A stretch of DNA of 64,000 nucleotides, from positions 1-64,000 of the forward strand of contig JAEHOE010000109.1 in assembly GCA_016858145.1 (NCBI GenBank), read 5' to 3'. This DNA comes from Edaphochlamys debaryana. Taxonomy: Eukaryota; Chlorophyta; Chlorophyceae; Chlamydomonadales. A program made the position numbers and the translations under genes. Below the pieces are notes generated by a model, which had not been told where the DNA came from, did not search any database, and saw only the letters and a list, made by a program, of their open reading frames with translations. Each line of letters opens with the position of its first letter. The stretch's first letter is position 1. This document shows, one piece after another, positions 44,649 to 56,690 of this stretch.

Positions 44649-47600
44649 ATGCAGTCATTGCTACAATACCAGAGGGGGGTGCTCCGGCCTGCTCAGCGGG
44701 GCCCCATCCGCGGACCATCCCTGGCACCATCGCTTCGCACGACGCGTCCCCCAAGCACCGTCTCCGCATCCGCTCGACAAGAGAGCACGGCCAGTTGCTC
44801 ACAGGAACCCTTAGTCACTGGCCGGAGACAAGCGCTAGGGGCGGCCGTGGCAGTGCTGGCCGCGGTGGCCTTCCCTGCCGGCTTCGCAGCTCGGGCCGCG
44901 GACCCTGCCCTGGTGGCCACTGCTGTTGACCTGGCAACGATAGAGGTAGGCAAGGCAACAGGATACCAGCTGTAATTCACAATAACAGCTGGTGAATAAG
45001 CGGTGTACCAGCTTCACAGCGCCCGGCCGTGCCCCACGCGCTCGTCCCCCACCCCGAGAGGCGGGGACCCGAGAAACAAGTGCCCAGTTTGCAGCTGCCA
45101 CATGGTCTTCTCCCCCCAGCCGTCGGCAAACTTTCGAAAATCACAAAACCATGATGCCTGCCATCTTACGCTGCTGCCCTCCCGCGCGCTTCCCCCTGCA
45201 GGAGGAGGCGCTCCTGGCCTATGCGGGGCAGCGCTTCGGCGATGCGGTGCGGCTCATGACTCAGGCGATTGCGGTGGAGCCGCGAGAGACGCGGTGGCGG
45301 GAGATGCGGGCGCAGGTGGGCGACTGGCGACTGGGGACTTGGGCGGTGGGGTGTGAAGCCCGGTGGCGGCGGGGCTTGACGGCCGAGCCAGGGGCGGGGA
45401 TGATGTGTCCTGGGCTGTGGGACGAGGAGAACGGAGGGCGGGCTGTGGGCTGCGGGCTGGGGTGACTCGGTCGCCTAAATGCAGGCGTGTACGATAGGTT
45501 TGGGTGAAACTTTCGGTGTGTGTGGCAGGGGCGCGGAGTGTGCAGTGCCGGCTCGAAAAGGCGATGCCAGCATGTCTGTGTGCTCGCAACGCGTGGAGAC
45601 ATACTCTCACGCCCTGCAACCTGGGCCCTGACTCAACCCACAGGCGCTGGTGGATGGAAAGAACTTCCCTGCGGCCATCGATGACTTCAATACCGGCCTG
45701 GAGCTGGCGGGTGGGTGGCCTGCGGCGTGCGCTTGCTTGGTGCGCTCGCGTACCGGTACCGGTAGTGCGCTTGCTTGGTGCGCTTGCTTTGTTCGGGTCC
45801 CACTGCGGCTGCGCGGCGACCGCTGCAGCGTGTCCTGTTTGATGGAGGAGGGCGTGAAGGGGGAGTGCCGCTAACCCGGCCGTTGGCGGGGCCCGAGGAA
45901 GTGCGCGCGGCACCCCGGACCACCTGACCCATGCCCGCCGCCCCTGCCCTCCGTCCACCCCGCCCACAGGCACTGCGGACCCCGTGCTGCGCGCGCGGCT
46001 GCTCGTGGGGCGGGCCCTGGCGCGCGAGGGGCTGGGCGAGTGGGAGGCCGCGCTTTCGGACTACAAGGAGGGCTTTATCCTGGCGGCTGAGGCGGGGTGA
46101 GGAGCGCAAGCCGGGGTGCTCTGGGGCGGCAGATGGGGCCTGGCTGGGAAGAGCGCATCACTAGTTCGCCAGTGTGCGCCCTTGGTGTGTCTGGAGGGTC
46201 TGCGATGCCGGGGTGTTTGGGACCACCTCGCTAACCTCCCTACCCCGCCGCGCTAAGGGTTGTCACTGCCTGGGCGGCACCGTGTGCAGGGAGTCGCCCG
46301 ACCCCTACGTGCTCAACTCGGTCGGCAACTGCCTCAACTCGCTGGAGCGCTGGGAGGGTGAGCGCCAAGCGCACGAGCGGAGGCGGGGTGGGCAGTGCGC
46401 TTGGCTTGCGTCGGACACGCTGACTTGATCCCCCGCAACATGTTTGCTGTTCCTGCCCCGAGCCACGCTCTTCCGGCTCCCCACAATGTTCTTTTCCTCG
46501 GTCCACGCTCTTTCGCTCAGCCCTGTCCTCCCACCCCATGCCGGTGCGCCCCCTCGCCATCCACCCACACACCCCACACAGAGGCGCGAGAGGCCTACCT
46601 GACCAGCTCCCAGCTCTTCCAGCAGGCGCGCGGCTTCCGCGGCCGCAACGGCGGCACCACCGACCGACTGGACGGTGGGTGGCGGCTGGGCTTGGGGTGG
46701 GCGCTGGGCGGGAGGCTGAAACACCCCACCGCGGCCCAGCGCCCGTGCGGCCGCTGGCGGGGTCCCGTTGTGGTCGTTGGCTGTTTGGACATCGGTATTG
46801 CGGCGGCGCAAGGGCACTCTCGGCTGCCCTCGCCCGCCCTGGACGCCAGATAGAGTCGTGCTCTGGTGACTGCGGTACCGGGGGTACACCGTCGTGATTC
46901 GCATCGCGCAGCGCGTGACACCTGCTGCCCACCCCTCCCCCACCTCCCCTCCACACGCGCAGGCGCCGTCTTCGCGGCCTCCAACGCGGCGCTGATGCGG
47001 GCGCAGATGGGAGACACGGACGGGGCGCTGCAGGAGGTGGGCGAGATCCAGGAGGGTGTACATCTCTGGTTCGGCCAAGATCTGGATCTGGATCCCGATC
47101 TGCCTGCGCCGGGCTAACCTAGCACCACAGCCAAGGTCGGGCCACATCATCAACAAATCATGTACGTAACAACCACTCATCTCCCTCCCACCCTTCCCTT
47201 TCGCAAATGAACTACCTCCCTAGATCTCCCGCATCGCGCGCCGCGCCCCGGGCAGTGCCGACATGCGCGCGGCCCTGGCCGCCCTGTACTGGGAGCGGGG
47301 CCGACGGCAGGAGGCGGAGGAGGCGTGGGAGTACGCGTGCGACCGAATCCTGGTGGGTGGCTTGCGCGGTTTCTTGGTTGGTGAGGTTGTCCTTAGCGGG
47401 CAGATCGGGAGGTGCACTGTTGCACATCCGTGACTGCTGGGAAGTGCGTTGTAACACAGCAGCACTGAGCAGGGGCTGGCGAAGAGACTTGATGGCAAGA
47501 TGAGCCCGCTAGGCTGTCGCCCGAGCAAGCTAATTGTGATATGATCCGCATGCAGGTGGGCTGCACCAAGTACGGCGACATGGACTGGCTGTCACGTGTA

Positions 47601-47657
47601 CGGCGCTGGCCGCCCGCCATGGTCGAGCGCATGTCGGCCTTCCTGGCCCTGCGTTGA
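44649..47657 (+). CDS. Thylakoid-lumen TPR-like protein (chloroplast lumen common family)
   Basis: Predicted 363 aa. Exons: 44649-44945, 45202-45315, 45644-45710, 45970-46096, 46290-46357, 46582-46674, 46963-47057, 47224-47352, 47556-47657; the frame closes. The N-terminus is a bipartite lumen-targeting sequence: a Ser/Arg-rich plastid transit region, then a twin-arginine signal (TGRRQALGAAVAVLAAVAF) with a likely cut after FAARAA near residue 84. The mature part is helical repeats of TPR type: EEALLAYAGQRFGDAVRLMT, FPAAIDDFNTGLELA, GEWEAALSDYKEGF, ALYWERGRRQEAEEAWEYA, ending WLSRVRRWPPAMVERM. The domain order resembles plant lumenal TPR-like proteins of unresolved function, probably helper or scaffold factors in the lumen. 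The donor of exon 7 (GTACAT) was chosen for phase. No functional link to neighbouring genes is apparent. Confidence 0.85.
45727..45790 (+). repeat. 13-base repeat array with ACCGGT core in an intron
   Basis: GTGCGCTTGCTTG occurs at 45727-45739 and 45765-45777, with a near copy at 45778-45790. Between them is a palindromic TACCGGTACCGGTA. It lies in intron 3 (45711-45969) of the lumen TPR gene. Confidence 0.75.
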
Positions 47658-48294
47658 CCGGTGACCGTTGGCGGTTGGCACAGGTCGGTCTGCTGTTTCT
47701 TACGGGGAGGGCCCCAGCGGATCGGGGGGAGAGGCATCGGGAGGAGCCCCCAAGAACATGGAGCACGAATGCTCGCTATGCAAGACCAGGACCTGCTGCT
47801 GACTTTCTGGTGCAGCAGGGTGGGGCGTTAACCGTATTCTCAGCGAGCTAGGGGAGCCCGGGAGGACGGTCTTACTCATGCGGGCCTTGATGCGGGTAGA
47901 CCCGTGAGGGCTTCGCAAGCGGTCCCAACTCTGTGTGTCTGACTAGTGAGTTTTGGGTTGGTGCCAGCAGGAGGCAAGGGCATCGCTAGCAGTTTGCAAT
48001 TTTAGGCTGAACCCCGCTCAAAACGAACAAGTGGGCGCATGTGGGTCAGGATGTGGGTGCCAGCATGTACGGCCCCACGCACGAGGGCGGCAGGACGGCG
48101 GGAGAGGAGACCCGATTGGCAGGATGAAGACGGCGAGGGCGTCAGTGCTATGTTGTGAGAACTCTCGGCTACACGCGAAGGGTGTTCTGAGGCGGATACC
48201 GGTAACTGTGTGGACCGGCGGTGCGGACGTACCGTGAGACGTCCCAGGCTGGCATGAGGGCAGGAGTTGGGGAGAAGACGACGGAGGCGGTGTC
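47658..48294. other. Intergenic region downstream of the lumen TPR gene
   Basis: No coding exon seen. Presumably 3'UTR and spacer. No TGTAA is evident before 48529, where one falls in the K2 5' region. Confidence 0.45.
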
Positions 48295-48707
48295 AGGAGT
48301 CCTTGGTTGTGGGCGAAGGACATGAAGCGTTGTACATGCGCGCAGGGGTCACGTGCTGCTGTCAGGCGTCCAGGCGATCCCAGGCAGGCCGGAAAGTGCA
48401 CGTTCTGAGGGCCATCCCAGGCAGGCCTAATGGTTCCTGTTCTGGCGTCCTTGTCACGAGTCGTATCCCGTAACCGAAGCGGACGAGAAGCCTGCCCACC
48501 GCAGACGTTGAGCCGTCGGCAGAGCTATATGTAAAGGCTTGCATCCCCTTGCCACAATTGCCAGGGGCTGCCACCAGCAGCGTGCGTGCCATTACTTCAC
48601 TTCAGGAACCCGGCCGTTCGTTGGGCCTGAGCGGCGGGTCCCCACTTCAATCAGTACGTATTCCCCACCAGCTCGTATACGGGAGACACTGTCTGAATTT
48701 AAGAACA
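48295..48707 (+). promoter_or_regulatory. K2 promoter/5'UTR, conserved with the K3 upstream region
   Basis: This stretch aligns by eye with 56330-56690. Shared blocks include GGTTGTGGGCG, GCGCAGGGGTCA, CACGTGCTGCT (CACGTG at 48350-48355), CGTAACCGAAGCGG, and CAGCGTGCGTGCCA. Conservation across a pair whose ectodomain introns have diverged suggests either selection or exchange. CACGTG is a possible bHLH/bZIP site. Confidence 0.65.
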
Positions 48708-51700
48708 ATGACGAGCTCGCGCAGCAATAACCGCCGGACATGGCGATTTCTGGCCGCGGTTATTCTCGCGGCTTTAGTGGCTTTCCCTGTGTCGGCAGAG
48801 ATGCTGGCATGTGGAACCGGTTCTGAGCTCGACTCGAGCGACGCGGTCATCGTGCGCACCGGTCGGGACTTTGCCGAAGGGCTCGCTGCGGGCAGGAGCT
48901 TCCTAGTCATTGCTGCCGATATCAAAATGTCAGACGAGGACTGGAGCGGGATCGCGACTCCTGTCCGGCTTCGCCGCGACACGCATGTCTGCGGCGAGTA
49001 CTCGAGGGTCACCGGGCAGCGCAATCCCCCGCTGCTTGACTGGGCCTTCGTGAGGGAAAAGGTAAGCGGAGACGGTATCCGAAGGTGGGGTGAGCGCGGG
49101 GGCCGAAGAAGACGTGGAAAACCGCCATAAGCGGGGGGACAGGCCCCACCTGGGGGGGGGGAAGCGGAAGATAACCGTGCAACTGAGGGAAAGTGAGGCA
49201 GCAGAGGGGCAGGCCAGGGGTGAGGGGCATCGACATGCACGAGATGGCCTGTGTGTGGAGGCAATCGAGTGAGTTCCACCAGGTCCAGCTCAAGGGGAGC
49301 ATCAGGCAGGGGGCCGAGGGGGAGGGGGGCAGGGGGGATGCCGCGTGGGCTGGGGGAATGCGCTGATGCCGCGTAGCCCAGGCGAGATAGAGTTATGCTG
49401 ACAACAGAACAGAAGCACGTTAGCCATGCTTGATGCCGGAACGAGCCGCCGGACCCAGCCCCACTCCCCCTGACGGACCTCGCTCATCATGCGCCCAAGA
49501 TACACCTCTATTCTTGACCTGTGGGTCTGAATACCCACCGCGCCCCGCAGGTTACTATCGCCAACGAAGTGGCCCTGACATTTGAAGACGTCGTCATGAC
49601 GCGCTACCGTGCACATGGCGTGGACCCTGCTAGGATGGATGCGCTGACCGCCACACCGCCCGGCCCCCCCGGCCTGCTGTTGCTGCGAAGGGTGGCCAGC
49701 GTCAACGAAGCTTGGTGCGCCTGGCGGGGTTTGGGGCTTAGCCCTTTTCTCTGTCATGGGGCTGGGATAGCACCGGTAGATTTGTACCGGCCTGAAAGCC
49801 CTGCATGCCTGTCCCCACCGCCCTCTCTCTGGTTTGGTCAACACCTACCTCAGCCTCAGTCGCGACGTTATGAACACGCTGGTGGGTTCCTAGTTTCGAA
49901 GGGATCAAAGTAGGGGGCAGGGGTGGGGTTGCAACTGTCTCCATCCGCCCCGCTAGGAGCTGAAGGGGCGCCTCTAGGAGCTGTAGCCGCAACCGCACGC
50001 CCGCCCCTGTTCCCGCGTTCCGCCAGATATCGCCTCTCTCGGGCTCGATCAACGTGGTGCGGCAGATGTGGGGCGGGTTCACGTACCAACGGGTGGTCAA
50101 GGGCCAGCTAGGGCCCTTCCAGCAGGCTTGCCTAGGTGCCGTGCGCTGTGCTGCTGCTGAATGACGTGCGCCCCACCACTCATCCGCTGTGCTCTCGCCT
50201 TCACCCCACCTTGGCCGGGCCCGGCCCCCGGGGGAACGTGTCACGGCAACAGGGCTGCGTCCGGGAGCCTTCAGCCCCCGTCCTGCCCCGGTGCTGGATG
50301 GGCCAGAGCTGCTGGGTGAATAGCCAGGCGCAACCCAAACCTGCAAGGCCTGACGATGGAGGTGTGTGCGCGCGGCCGCCCCGCCCAAAAGTCTCGCCAA
50401 ACTAACCAGCCAAGTCGACACAGTGTGCACAGTTGCTGACGTCTCATCACGTGCACACATGAGCGCAGATTTTGGTCTGTCGTCTGAGCGCCCCAACTTG
50501 GCGGTGAAGCTGGTGGACACGTGCTTGCTGTGCGAGTGGCTCCTGAACGATGATTGCGTGGCCGAGAAGGGGACGACGGGGTGAGCGAGGGTTGCATGCG
50601 GGTTATTAGGTAGGCCACATAGTCGGGGCTGTTCAGTCTTGCACCAGCTGCTGTGCGCAGTAGTAGTGCGCTGCTGGGCTGCGCTGCGCCATTGCTTGTG
50701 AACGCTCACACCTCTGCTGTGGTAACCAAGCCCTGCGTTGCGCCCGCACGTTTCAATCCCAGGTGCATGCAGTACATGATGCAGAACGGAAGAGTGTATG
50801 ATTGGGCCCAGCGGGTGAGTCGGGCGAGGGGGGCCCGCTGACTCGTGCAGTCCGATCCTCGAGCCGTCGTACACTCGTACGTGCCGTACATCGACAGCGT
50901 ACCGCACCGTACATGGAACACGCCGTCCCGCAGGTCCCTCGCCGGCCCCAGGCACCCAGAGCGGACCTCTATGCGCCTGCCCTCAACTTACCGCACGCTG
51001 CAGACGGGGGCGGGCGCAGCCCCGCAGTCCTTGCGGGCGTGGTGGGCGGAGTGCTGGGCGGAGGTGCGTGGGCGGACTTGCTTTCGCTCGATCAATCGAT
51101 AGGGGGGGCCGATGTTGGTCATGTCGCGGGAGAACAGGGAGGGAGGTCAGGGATGGAGCTACGGGGCCAGCACCATACTGCCCAGATAGAGCTCACTTGC
51201 CCCTAGCTTGACGTCTTCAGTTCATCCGGACGTTCTCCGCGCCCGCCCGCCCCTCCCACACCACCGCCGCCGCAGTGGCTCTCCTGGTCCTTCTGGTGGC
51301 GTTGGGGGTCGCGGCGTTCAGAGGCTGCACGCCCCTCGGGTTGCCGCCCTTGACCGTCAAGCGCGGGTGAGCGTGTGGGCCAGCGCAGGCCTCCGGGAGC
51401 GGGACGGAGGGCGTTGGTTGGCATGCCGGCATGGCCGTACGGACCGTACGGGCATGCCACCACAAGTTCAATTCATTGAGCCCCGGTCTCTGGGACTTGG
51501 AGCGTTGCAGCGTTAGTTATGACGGCAGCCTGGCCCGTAACCTGTCTGCCCCGGTCCGTCCCCGTCATCAGGTGCGCTGATGGGTCCACACGCGAGCTCC
51601 CAGCCTTGTCCCGGTCGGCGGAGGTGAGCAGCAGATAGCCGGTTACGGGTACAGGAGTGTTGAGGGAGTATGCCCCGGCCTTGACAACCAACTGCCTCGT

Positions 51701-54700
51701 CTGCAGATGCTTGCGGTGACGCGCTGCAAGGATGGCACGGGAGGCTTCAGGCGGCAGCAGGACATGACGTGGACAAAGGCGTCTGACAGCACAGCTGCTG
51801 CAGCTGTCGCCGGCGGTGAGCCCTGGTCCCTGGATGTCGACGGACAGCTTTGAGCTACTTATTTGAGCAGAGCTGGGTTTGGAATTGCCGACCTGCTGTC
51901 GACGCATCTTTGGCCTCGCCCCTGGTCCATGCGCAGGCCTGCCTCCCCCAGCATCAGGAGAAGAGCGTGGGCTGACCATCCTTCAAGTCGTTGACCCCAC
52001 CGTGCCTGTGACACTGCTCACGCCACCGCGGCCCGACCTGCGGTGGCTGGGGAATATGGGCCGCGGGCGAGAGGCCAGGCAGCAGGGAGGCGACGGGCAG
52101 GTTGGTGTCGACGGAAGCGCAGCGAGCGGCAGTGGGGTTATCGGAGTGGGGCCTACATGTCAGCCGCCACGCCCGTGATCTCTCGAGAAAGCGCTTTGTC
52201 TCTCCCGTACGCAGGTGAATCTGCTGCCAGACGCCACCCTCGGCAAGGGGTCGTTCGGTCGGGTGATCGAGGGCGTCTACCAGGTGAGGTGTGCGCGTGC
52301 GTCAGCAGATCGTTGAGCTGAGCGGGTCCAACAGCTACTTAACCACCTTCCCCCGTCCGCAGGGCCAGCGTGTGGCTGTCAAGGTGGTTTCCGACGCCCA
52401 CCAGTTCGGGGGCCCCGGGGAGAGCCTCATCCGCAGCTTCGCACAGGAGGTCGAGGTGCTGGGGAGGTGCACGGTAGGGTGGGGCGGGGGGAAGGGTGTG
52501 GGACGAAGGGGCATCCTGTTGTGCGCGTTAATGTTAACCCTTCTTCGTCCCCTCTACCCTCCCTCCCTCCCCGCCCCAGCACCCCAACGTGGTCCGCCTG
52601 CTGGCCGCATGCCTCACTCCGCCGCGCCTGTGCCTGGTCATGGAGGTGGGGGCGGGGGCGAGGGTAGTATGGGGTTACTTGGGGGACCAATCAAGGAGTG
52701 CAGGGGGCCAGTTGGCAGAGCTTGGTTCCCCTCCTCCATCCCAAGTGCTTTGCTGTCCTCTCCGCCCACAGCTCATGGAGACGAGCCTGGATAGGTGAGC
52801 GATGGCGTCATGCACAGGGGGCAGAGCAGAGGGCGATGGGCGACTGTTGAAGAACCGATGGGGGCTTGCGACGTTTCGGTCCCTGAGCCCAGCCTCGCCT
52901 CGCCCGCTCCCCCGTCCCCCAGGCTCCTGTACCGCAGGCCGGATGAAACACCCCTCCCGCTGCCCACGGTCCTGCACATCTCCCTCGAAGTGGCCAAGGG
53001 CCTCGAGTACCTGGTGAGTGGGAGGGCGGGTGGGAGGTAAGCAGGGTAGGGACCAGTTTGGAAAGGCAGATGAATGCTTTGCGAGGCCTTGCGATGACGG
53101 CCGGAATCCGGTGCTGCTGGACCAACCCGCAGCACCCGACCATCACGCATCGAGACCTCAAACCCGGCAACGTGCTACTGAACGACCCACACAGCCCTCG
53201 CCCCACGGTCAAGCTTGCAGTGAGTGGCTGGGGTTGTAGAAGGGTCCAATGAAGAGGGGTCAGTATTCACGCTGACCCCTTTCCTTCCCACCGCAGGACT
53301 TTGGTCTGTCCCGGCTGCGGAGCACCGTGGTCCCAACCGTCACCCCAGACGCGGGAACGGTGAGGCGGGCACCGTCGCATGTGGGCTGAATGGGCGTGGG
53401 TCTCCCACGCTGATCCTCTTTTACGTGCTTGATTGCCTCCGGCCCCCAATTGCCCACGTGCATCTCCACAGCCGGCGTACCTCGCACCAGGTGGGGTGGG
53501 CTGGGCGGACCCGCTACCTACTGGGGTGGTTCCAGCAAGTCTCTGACTCTCGCCCACCCCCTCCCGCCCCACGCCCGCGCCCAACGCAGAGGGCTTTGAT
53601 GCGGCCAACTACGTCATCACACACCAGGTGAGCTAGCTGCGGTTGGACGATGCTGCTCTGTGTCCTGCCCTGCTCATCGGCTGACTCACCCTTTGTTCCT
53701 GTGTCCCCCCTTGCCCCCAGGCCGACATGTACTCCCTGGCGGTGCTGGTGTGGGAGATGCTGGCGGGGAGCAAGCCCTGGCAGGGGTGCTCGCTGTACGA
53801 GGTCGCACACGCACTGACCACGCGGTGAGGCATGGGGCGGGCGCGAACGGAGAGCAAGGCTTGGAGCCGATTGGCTTGCTGCCACACCGAATGCTCATCA
53901 GGACCTCCCTTCATCCGTACCTTACACCTGTGCCCCCTGGCTGCGTGCACGCAGGGGCGCGCGTCTGCCCCTGGACTCGCTCCCCGAGGCCCGCTGCCCC
54001 CCGCGGCTGAGGGCGCTCCTGCAGCAGTGCTGGGAGCGAGACCCGCGGAGGAGGCCGGCGGCAGCTGAGGCGGTCAAGGCCCTCGCACTAGCGCTACTGG
54101 TGGGAGACGGAAGGGCTGGGGGGAAGCTGGGAACACCTTGACGTGAACCCTCCGGCTCGTATGGTCATGGGAGAGGGCCCCAGGGCCGCACCAGCATTAC
54201 CTCTAATTGACGCTTGCTCGCCCACATACCTCAGGACCTCGAGCGGGGGAAACCTTCCACCCTGCGAGCCCCACTGAGGGATCCCGCAGTTGGACACTTT
54301 GACGACGGATGCGCGGATGCCCCGCCCCGCGTCCTGGTGGAGGTAGGCTGCACGCAAGCTGTGTGCATCAGTTGCCAGCGCTTTAGGGCTGCCCCTTTCA
54401 TAGCCGCTTGGCGCCGCCGCAACTCCATCCTGACGTGCCCCCCGAAACCTGCAGGCTTACAAGGCTGGCTTGGAGGCTGCGGGCGGCAACACACCGCCGC
54501 AGCCTGGCTGCGGCCCGGGCGATGTACTGGGGCCCGGGGCAGCGGCGCAGGTGGCACGGGGCGGCTGTACGGCGCCCGAGCAAGTGGGCCGCCCCCCGCT
54601 GGACTCTGGGAGCGTTGCGGGCCGGCCGGAGATATGCACGGTGAGGAGAGGGAGCAGCAGAGAGCTTGTTAGTTGGCATTGTTTCAGGAACGGATGTGGG

Positions 54701-55505
54701 CTAACTCTGCCCGCGTGCGCGCCATCTGTGCTCCGCCGACTCTATCTGTAACCATGCAGGTGGCTCAGCAACATCCTACCAGTCCCGAGGCAGCAGAGGA
54801 CGTGGGTAGCCCCCAGCAGGGTACGGCCGCTGCCCTGGCTGCCACGCCGCCGCCGGCGGAGGCGGCAGGTGGTGACGGCGGCGCGCCTGTTGGTACGGAG
54901 GACGCCCAGGGGCGGCGGTGGGCCTCCGCTGTCCTCGCGGCCGTGCCGCTGACGCCCAGGGCGCTGCAGATGGAGCCATGCACTGCACAGGCCTCCGGCG
55001 GGGGCGGGGGCGGGCCGGCCGCGGCTGCAGAGGGCGAGGCGGCGGCGGCGGCGGGGAGCTCCATGCAAGGGGCGCCGAGCCCTGGTCCCCGGTGGGTGTT
55101 GGGTAGCCAGGACGGCTAGGCGCTGGGTGTTGCACTGGGGCAAGGTAACCCCATGCGGTGCGCTCTGCTTGCCCCCTCTGGTTGCTCTATCTGATCCGGG
55201 AGCTCATCCCTTTCGGTGGGCCCCGGTGGCCCTGGTGGGTGTCAACTCCGGCAGTACGGCACTGCATTCGGAGCAAGGAACGGAGCATGCCGCTCATGAC
55301 GTGCGCGCTGCATCCATACCCCCCCTGGTGCCTCCAATCCGCTCTCTCGTTCCGTGCGTGCAATTTCCTACCTTGCTTCACCGCGGGCTCCCACTGTCCG
55401 GCTCGTGGCCCCAGGGCTGAGCGCCACGACTACCTATCCGCTTCGACGCTCGTCATGTCCGCGGACAACACGGCATGCGACGGGCTGCGCAACAAGGCCT
55501 GCTGA
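48708..55505 (+). CDS. K2: receptor-like protein kinase (TKL-like), tandem paralogue of K3
   Basis: Predicted about 993 aa. Exons: 48708-49061, 49551-49775, 50027-50092, 50253-50361, 50469-50580, 50763-50814, 50934-51063, 51276-51366, 51572-51623, 51707-51815, 51952-52100, 52215-52283, 52363-52473, 52580-52645, 52772-52794, 52923-53013, 53133-53219, 53297-53359, 53472-53490, 53590-53627, 53721-53824, 53955-54099, 54235-54342, 54455-54640, 54760-55091, 55415-55505. The ends of exons 2 and 3 are guesses set by phase. Signal-anchor-like start (FLAAVILAALVAFPVSA), Cys-bearing ectodomain, GVVGGVLGG plus VALLVLLVALGVAA as TM (about 340-365). The kinase has LGKGSFGRV, RVAVK, ITHRDLKPGN, DFGLSR, AYLAPE and WEMLAGSKPW, so looks active. 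A 230-residue Ala/Pro/Gly tail ends DNTACDGLRNKAC. Confidence 0.88.
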
Positions 55506-56329
55506 TAACGGCATCAAGGTCCCTCGCATCGTCGCACGGCCACAAGCGCTGCTGCGCCGAATACGTGATGTCCCCATGTGGGGTTAGGACTGGGTGGGGG
55601 CGCGGCTGACGCGCCGTTGGCTGAAGGCTGTTGGAGCTGGGAGGCTCTAGTCCATGACTTGATGACCCGCACTTGCCAAGTGCGGGCCACTTTGGAGGGA
55701 GTCGAGAGGCAGGGTCGAGAGTGTACCGGTACATGGGAAGAGCTGTGTTAGGAAGAGGTGCGGCGGCAGTGAGGATACCACTGGCGGGTTTGCAAACCTT
55801 GTGGGGTGATGCGCATGTGGCCATACCTGTGCCTCATGCATCACCCCGAAATAAAGAATAGAAAGGACGTGTGCGGCGGCTATCTAGCGGTCCCTGCTGT
55901 TGTGCTATATGCATAGGCCGGATGGAGGAGGATGCGGCCTGATGCAGCAGCCCATGTGCGCGGGCATGATGCACATTTTGTGAGGCTTTAGGCACCTAAA
56001 GCCAGGGGGGCCTAGCGACAGCGGGAAGTGACACGGTCTTGAGCGAGGCGTCAGGGGGGCTCGAGAATGAAGACGATTACCGTAGCTAGGGCGGTGTCGT
56101 CTGGGGGGTCTAGGGGGTCTTCTGCGGCCGCGCACGCGCACTTTGCGGACACTGTACCGTATGTGCGGGGGTACCGTCAGGCGTCCCAGGCAGGCCTGAG
56201 GGCGGGCGCGAGGAAAGAGACCTGAAAGAGACGGCAGGGGTGGTGCCGGGAGGAATCGGTTGTGGCGTGGCGCATGGAAGCATGGCGCGGGGGTGTGGGG
56301 TGTGGGACTTGACCGGCGGTGGCGGTGTC
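55506..56329. other. Spacer between K2 and K3
   Basis: No coding exon seen. It should contain the K2 3'UTR; I find no clear TGTAA here, so the signal may be a variant. Confidence 0.45.
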
Positions 56330-56690
56330 GGGAGGGTGCGGTTGTGGGCGTAGGGCATGAAAGCGTTCTATACGCGCGCAGGGGTCATCACGTGCTGCTC
56401 TCAGGCGTCCCAGGCAGGCCTGAATCAGGAAGCCTGTTCTGGCGTGCGGCTGTTACGAGTCGTACCCCGTAACCGAAGCGGCCGAGAAGCCCCAACCGAC
56501 CGTCAAGCCGTCCGCAGAGCCATATGTCAAGGCTTGCACTCTCTTGCTGCCAGGGGCTGCCGCCGGCAGCGTGCGTGCCAGTACTTCACTTCGTCAGGAA
56601 CCGGGCCGTTGGGGCCTGAACGCCGGTCTGGTTATCACTTCACCCAGCGCGTGTGCAATCAGACATTACCTTCGACCTCATGTTGAATCA
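56330..56690 (+). promoter_or_regulatory. K3 promoter/5'UTR, conserved with the K2 upstream region
   Basis: Matches 48295-48707 in block order, including CACGTG at 56389-56394, CCGTAACCGAAGCGG, and CAGCGTGCGTGCCA shortly before the start codon. The K3 copy has small insertions and deletions. Confidence 0.65.

Larger units (their letters stand above)
48295..55505 (+). repeat. Tandem gene duplication, left unit (K2)
   Basis: About 7.2 kb containing the K2 promoter and gene is homologous in order and orientation to 56330-63412. Similarity is uneven: high in the promoter and in the kinase half, low in the ectodomain half. Confidence 0.85.
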
